Of a stretch of DNA of 10,000 nt, positions 6,353-10,000 are shown one piece after another. The stretch lies in contig JAIWNN010000050.1 of the NCBI GenBank assembly GCA_020216805.1, positions 1-10,000 on the forward strand, read 5' to 3'. This DNA comes from Desulfarculus sp. (GTDB lineage: Bacteria > Desulfobacterota > Desulfarculia > Desulfarculales > Desulfarculaceae). The notes beneath the pieces were generated by a model that was not told where the DNA came from, ran no database searches, and worked only from the letters and a program-made list of their open reading frames with translations. A program made the position numbers and the translations under genes. Numbering within the stretch: position 1 is the first letter of the stretch; each line of letters opens with the position of its first letter.

Positions 6353-7078
6353 ATGTACCAGAATAGCCAGCCTTATCCCGGAACCGTCAGCCTGGACCGC
6401 GAGCGCGCCCTGGTGGGGGCCTTCATGCGCCGGGTCTACAACTGGATGGCCGCCGGCCTGGCCTTGAGCGCCATCACCGCCTGGTTCGTGGCCAGCAGCG
6501 CCGCGGTGCTGGGCCTGTTCATCAACCTGCAGACCGGCGCGCCCACCATGCTCTTCTGGGTGGCCATCGTGGGCGAGTTCGGCCTGGTCCTGGCCATCAG
6601 CGCCGGGATCCGCCGCTTCCAGGTGGGCACCGCCGCGGCCCTGTTCGTGGCCTACGCCGCCCTGAACGGCGTCACCCTTTCCATGGTGCTGTTGGCCTAC
6701 ACCGGGGCCTCGGTGATGAAGGCCTTCCTGGTCACCGCCGGCACCTTCGCCGTCACCAGCGTCTGGGCCACCACCACCAAGAAGGATCTGTCCGGCATGG
6801 GCTCCTTCCTGATGATGGGACTGATCGGTCTGATCATCGCCAGCTTGGTCAACATCTTCCTGGCTTCGTCCATGCTGGACTGGGTGGTCAGCGTGGTGGG
6901 GGTGGGGCTGTTCATCGGTCTGACCGCCTACGACACCCAGCAGTTGCGGGCCATGGTCCTGGAGGCGGCCAACGAGGTCACCGTCTCCAAGATGGCCATC
7001 TTCGGCGCCCTGAAGCTTTACCTGGACTTCATCAACCTGTTCCTGATGCTCCTGCGCCTGCTGGGCGACCGCCGCTAG
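6353..7078 (+). CDS. Bax inhibitor-1 / YccA family membrane protein
   Basis: This 241-residue, seven-helix inner-membrane protein is of the usual BI-1 (TMBIM) length. AAGGAG at 6340-6345 is 7 bases before the ATG. A short cytoplasmic N-terminus with ERALVGAFMRRVYNWMAAGL (17-36) is typical. Later helices hold the family marks GLTAYDTQQLR (189-199) and ALKLYLDFINLFLMLLRLLG (219-238). D194 and D225 are probably the pair that, in the B. subtilis homologue YetJ, controls a pH-sensitive calcium leak. In bacteria these proteins are proposed to be ion leak channels or to interact with the FtsH protease; the role here is unproven. It lies 41 bases after the selenoprotein gene with no terminator between, and a strong terminator follows it. 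Confidence 0.93.
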   Translation: MYQNSQPYPGTVSLDRERALVGAFMRRVYNWMAAGLALSAITAWFVASSAAVLGLFINLQTGAPTMLFWVAIVGEFGLVLAISAGIRRFQVGTAAALFVAYAALNGVTLSMVLLAYTGASVMKAFLVTAGTFAVTSVWATTTKKDLSGMGSFLMMGLIGLIIASLVNIFLASSMLDWVVSVVGVGLFIGLTAYDTQQLRAMVLEAANEVTVSKMAIFGALKLYLDFINLFLMLLRLLGDRR

Positions 7079-7103
7079 ACCCGCGCGCCATTCCATCCCT
7101 CCC

Positions 7104-7140
7104 GGGGCGGCGGCCTAACCGGCCGCAGCCCCTTTTTATT
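7104..7140 (+). terminator. Rho-independent terminator after the BI-1 gene
   Basis: GGGGC-G-GCGGCC pairs with GGCCGC-A-GCCCC: an 11-bp stem with one G/A mismatch and a TAACC loop, followed directly by TTTTTATT. It begins 26 bases after the BI-1 stop and separates that transcript from the peptide synthetase gene. Confidence 0.93.
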
Positions 7141-7149
7141 ATGTGGCGC

Positions 7150-7178
7150 GTCGAGGGGAGATTTTGTTACCCTTCGAC
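7150..7178. repeat. Intergenic inverted repeat
   Basis: GTCGAGGGG (7150-7158) pairs with CCCTTCGAC (7170-7178), 9 bp with one G-U wobble, around an AT-rich 11-base loop. No T tract follows on either strand, so it is not a terminator. It could be an operator or mRNA structure upstream of the synthetase gene. Confidence 0.4.
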
Positions 7179-7189
7179 CGCCATTATGT

Positions 7190-7207
7190 CTATCATGAAG
7201 CTATCAT
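7190..7207. repeat. Direct repeat CTATCAT, 11-base period
   Basis: CTATCAT occurs at 7190-7196 and 7201-7207, one helical turn apart, in the most AT-rich part of the region before the synthetase gene. This spacing suits a regulator contacting one face of the DNA, but the repeat is short. I see no convincing Fur box or -35/-10 pair here. Confidence 0.3.
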
Positions 7208-7356
7208 TGGTCTTGTTTTCATGCCCCCGCGGCCATCCATCCGCGCGGGCCGACAAAAAACCACCGTTCTAGTCTGCAGGAATTAAGATGAAGGGAGTGG
7301 GTTGGCCCTGACTCCTTGGGTCCGTCGATGTGCGTTGGTCGCATGGTTGATGGTAG

Positions 7357-7361
7357 AGGGG
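7357..7361 (+). promoter_or_regulatory. Ribosome binding site that decides the synthetase start
   Basis: AGGGG ends 4 bases before the GTG at 7366. An in-frame TAG at 7354-7356 rules out any longer start, and the ATG codons at 7384 and 7387 have no comparable site. Confidence 0.6.
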
Positions 7362-7365
7362 AGCG

Positions 7366-10000
7366 GTGACGGAATTGCGGCCCATGATGGCTCCCCAACT
7401 GGCTATCTGGTTGGATGGAGCCGTCCATCAACATCCCGCCGCTTATAACATCGCCGAGATGGTTCGCTTCCGCGGCCCCTTGGATACGCATGCCTTTTTC
7501 GCGGCTCTGGCCCGAGTGAACGGCGCGGCCGATTGTTATCGTCTGCGCTTCGGCCAGCAAGGCCGCGAGCCCGTGCAGTTCCTGGCCCCGGAGCCGGCGC
7601 GGGACTTCGCCCTCCTGGACCTGAGCCCCGGCGACAACCCAGAGGCGGCGGCCCAGATCGAGGCCCGCCAGATCGTCGCGATGCCGTTCGACCTGGCCAA
7701 CGGGCCGATCTGCCGCCACCGGCTCTTGCGTTTGGCGCCGGAGGACCACCTCTGGGTGCGGGTTTATCACCATCTGGCTTTCGATGGATTTTCCGCGCGG
7801 CTGGAAATGAACCACATCGCCGCCGGCTACGCCGCCCTGGTCCAGGGCCGGCCCTGGCCCGAGTTGGACCTGCCGAGCTATTTCAGCGCCTGGGGTGACA
7901 CCGCCAACCACCTGGACGGAGGGGGACGAGAACCCCAAGTGGAGCATTGGCGCGCCCGCCTGGCCCTGAGCGGCCCGCTCTGCGCCTTTGGCGAGCGCCC
8001 CCCGACTTCCCCGCCCGGCCCGGCCGTCAGTCTGAACCGCGTCCTGCCCCGCGAGCAGGCGGCCGCCCTATCTGCCCTGGCCCAGTCCCAGGGCGCGACC
8101 CTTCCGGCCCTGTTGCTGGCGGTGTTTCTCCTGGTCTTGGGCCGCGCCTCCGGCAGCGATCGTCCTGTCTGCTTGGTGGCCATGCTGGGCCGATATGGCC
8201 GCCGTCAACGCCAGACCATGGGTTGTTTCGCCCATGTGGTTCCCTTCGGCCTGGATCTGACCCCCACCAATAGCTTCGAGAACCTGTTGCGCCAAGTGGC
8301 CAGCCGGCAGCGCGGCGATTTCCGCCATGGCCGCCTCACCATCCCGGAGATGATCACGGCTGGCCTGGACCCGTGGTGGGGCGGTCCCAAATGGGGCGCG
8401 GGCTTCAACGCCATAGACTTCGCCTACGATCTCGGCTTCCCCGGCCTGGAGGCCAGCCCCTCCATCCTGGCCGTGGGGCCGGTGCAGGACCTCAACCTCG
8501 TGGTCTGCGCCCAACAGCGTCGTGACGGTCCGGGGACGATTGGCCTCAGCTGGTTCTACAACCCCGACCGTCTCGCCCCGGACCAGACCGCCCGTCTGGC
8601 CGAGCGTTACCAGGCCCTGCTGGCGGAGATTTTGGCCCGGCCCCAGGCCCCCCTGGCCTCGCTGCCGATCATGCCCCAGTCCGAGGAAGACCTGATCGCC
8701 ACCTGGGAAAGCGGCCCGCCCGCGCCCCCCGGCTGCCAAGACATCCCGGTTCACCAGGCTTTCTGGCGCCAAGCCCAGGTCACGCCCCAGGCGCTGGCGG
8801 TCTCCAGCGACCAGGAACGTCTTGACTATGCCGCGTTGGCCGCGCGCGCGTCCAGCCTGGCCGGACGTTTGCGCGAGCTGGGGGTGGGGCCGGATATGCC
8901 GGTGGGCCTGTGCCTGGGCTCCAATGCCCAGATGGTGGTGGGTTTTCTGGGCATCATGGCCGCTGGCGGGGCGGTGCTCTCCCTGGAGCCGACCCTGCCC
9001 CCAGCCCGGCTGGGCGAGATGGCCAAGGGCGTTGGCTGCCGGGTGGTGGTGGTGCAAGGCCGCTCGCGCGCCCGCCTGCCAGATGACTTCCTGGTCGGGG
9101 CCGCCATCGTCGACCTGGACCAGCCCTTGCCGGAGGCCGGACCGGATTTCGCCCCAGTCCGGATCGAGCCCGCGCACCTGGCCTGCATCCTCCACACCTC
9201 GGGCTCCACTGGCCGGCCCAAGCCGGTGGGGGTGACCCACGGCGCCCTGGCGGCCAAGATCGCAACCATGCTCGAATACTTTGGCTTCACCGCGGGCGAG
9301 GTGACCTGCGCCGCGGCCTCCATCGCCTTCGATCCCCTGCTGCAGCAGCTCTTCCTGCCGCTGACCAGCGGCGGGGCGGTCTGGGTGCCGGAACGCGCCC
9401 TGCTGGTGGATCCACTGGCTTTTTGGCGAGCGGCCGCGGCCCAGGGCGTCACCCATCTCAACCTGGTGCCCTCCATGCTCGAAGCCCTCTTGGAGGCGGC
9501 CCCGCCCCGCCCCCTGCCTTCCATCCGCCGGCTGGTGGTGGGCGGGGAGCGTTTCGCGCCGGATCTGGCGGCGCGGGCGGCGGCCATCCTTGGCACCGGG
9601 GCGGTCTACAACATGTACGGCCCCACCGAGACCACGGTCGACGCCAGCGGCTGGCGGGTGAACCCCGAAACCCTGGCCGACGAGGTGCCCATCGGCCGCC
9701 CCTTGCCCGGCTATCAGGTGCGGCTGTTGGACGCCGACCTGCGCCGGGTGGCGGTGGGAGCCAGTGGCGAGATCTGCATCGGGGGCCTGGGCCTGGCCCG
9801 GGGCTATCTGGGGCAGCCGCAACAGACCGCCGCCGCCTTCCCCCCCGACCCCTATGGTCCGCCCGGAACCTGGCTGTACCGCACCGGGGATTTCGCCCGC
9901 TGGCGGGAGGACGGGGTCCTGCTCTACCAGGGCCGCCGCGACGACCAGGTCAAGGTGCGTGGCCAGCGTCTCGAACTGGGCGAGGTGGAGGCGGTCCTGC
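7366..10000 (+). CDS. Nonribosomal peptide synthetase, condensation-adenylation module (partial, cut by right edge)
   Basis: 878 residues are visible from the GTG at 7366, and the frame is still open at the edge. The condensation domain (about 5-430) has the catalytic motif HHLAFDG at 135-141 (H136, D140). Details such as VYHHLAFDGFS and GPVQDLNL (371-378) resemble EntF-type domains, which condense an acyl or aryl starter with an amino acid. The adenylation domain (about 460 to past 878) has A3 HTSGSTGRPKPV (610-621; KP instead of the usual KG), FD at 655-656, A5 NMYGPTE (749-755), A6 GEICIGGLGLARGYL (801-815), A7 YRTGD (838-842) and A8 GRRDDQVKVRGQRLELGEVE (856-875). The carrier domain and anything later lie outside the window. 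By hand alignment to GrsA the specificity residues are D656, P657, Q660, N699, V724, G726, M750, V758 and D759; I do not recognise this code. A terminator upstream puts the gene in its own transcription unit. Confidence 0.93.
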   Translation, partial: MTELRPMMAPQLAIWLDGAVHQHPAAYNIAEMVRFRGPLDTHAFFAALARVNGAADCYRLRFGQQGREPVQFLAPEPARDFALLDLSPGDNPEAAAQIEARQIVAMPFDLANGPICRHRLLRLAPEDHLWVRVYHHLAFDGFSARLEMNHIAAGYAALVQGRPWPELDLPSYFSAWGDTANHLDGGGREPQVEHWRARLALSGPLCAFGERPPTSPPGPAVSLNRVLPREQAAALSALAQSQGATLPALLLAVFLLVLGRASGSDRPVCLVAMLGRYGRRQRQTMGCFAHVVPFGLDLTPTNSFENLLRQVASRQRGDFRHGRLTIPEMITAGLDPWWGGPKWGAGFNAIDFAYDLGFPGLEASPSILAVGPVQDLNLVVCAQQRRDGPGTIGLSWFYNPDRLAPDQTARLAERYQALLAEILARPQAPLASLPIMPQSEEDLIATWESGPPAPPGCQDIPVHQAFWRQAQVTPQALAVSSDQERLDYAALAARASSLAGRLRELGVGPDMPVGLCLGSNAQMVVGFLGIMAAGGAVLSLEPTLPPARLGEMAKGVGCRVVVVQGRSRARLPDDFLVGAAIVDLDQPLPEAGPDFAPVRIEPAHLACILHTSGSTGRPKPVGVTHGALAAKIATMLEYFGFTAGEVTCAAASIAFDPLLQQLFLPLTSGGAVWVPERALLVDPLAFWRAAAAQGVTHLNLVPSMLEALLEAAPPRPLPSIRRLVVGGERFAPDLAARAAAILGTGAVYNMYGPTETTVDASGWRVNPETLADEVPIGRPLPGYQVRLLDADLRRVAVGASGEICIGGLGLARGYLGQPQQTAAAFPPDPYGPPGTWLYRTGDFARWREDGVLLYQGRRDDQVKVRGQRLELGEVEAVL

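Noticed and set aside
7224..7251. CCCGCG/CGCGGG repeat near a run of A at 7254-7260
   Set aside because: For a plus-strand transcript the tract is A, not T; for a minus-strand transcript the T run would precede the hairpin. No gene on either strand ends there.
8068..9822. 584-codon open frame on the minus strand
   Set aside because: It is antisense to the peptide synthetase gene, which has all expected motifs in its own frame; composition (His, Gln, Gly, Arg) marks a shadow.

Overview
The window is high-GC bacterial DNA with dense, mostly complete genes. Gene style suggests a Gram-negative, anaerobe-like deltaproteobacterium, possibly of the Desulfarculales type: a sodium symporter with a tiny accessory protein, a soluble hybrid histidine kinase and a probable selenoprotein. 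This placement is an inference from gene style, not from a marker gene. I see no rRNA, tRNA, CRISPR array or insertion sequence.

Left half, minus strand. A hybrid sensor kinase (4892-2526) is followed by a small membrane protein (2296-2138), a sodium:solute symporter (2092-494) and the start of a single-pass membrane protein (402 to the left edge). A near-consensus sigma-70 promoter (TTGACA-18-TATAGT) overlaps the stop codon of the kinase gene and should drive the symporter operon. The small protein and the symporter each have a GGAGG ribosome binding site and probably work as one transport unit. The kinase has an N-terminal V4R/XylR_N-like sensory domain whose Cys/Glu spacing matches the zinc site of phenol-sensing activators.

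Middle, plus strand. A secreted protein of unknown function (5145-5909) is followed by a short gene with an in-frame UGA (6006-6311). That gene reads as a HesB-related CC/Se-motif selenoprotein. A bacterial SECIS-like hairpin with an AGGUC loop begins 12 bases after the UGA. A Bax inhibitor-1 family membrane protein (6353-7078) lies 41 bases downstream, probably in the same transcript, and ends at a clear Rho-independent terminator.

Right end, plus strand. After about 225 bases of intergenic DNA with a hairpin and a short direct repeat, a nonribosomal peptide synthetase gene starts at 7366 and runs off the window. It opens with an EntF-like condensation domain, followed by an adenylation domain.

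The most noteworthy element is the UGA-containing gene with its SECIS-like hairpin. Ordinary gene calling would miss it or split it at the UGA.
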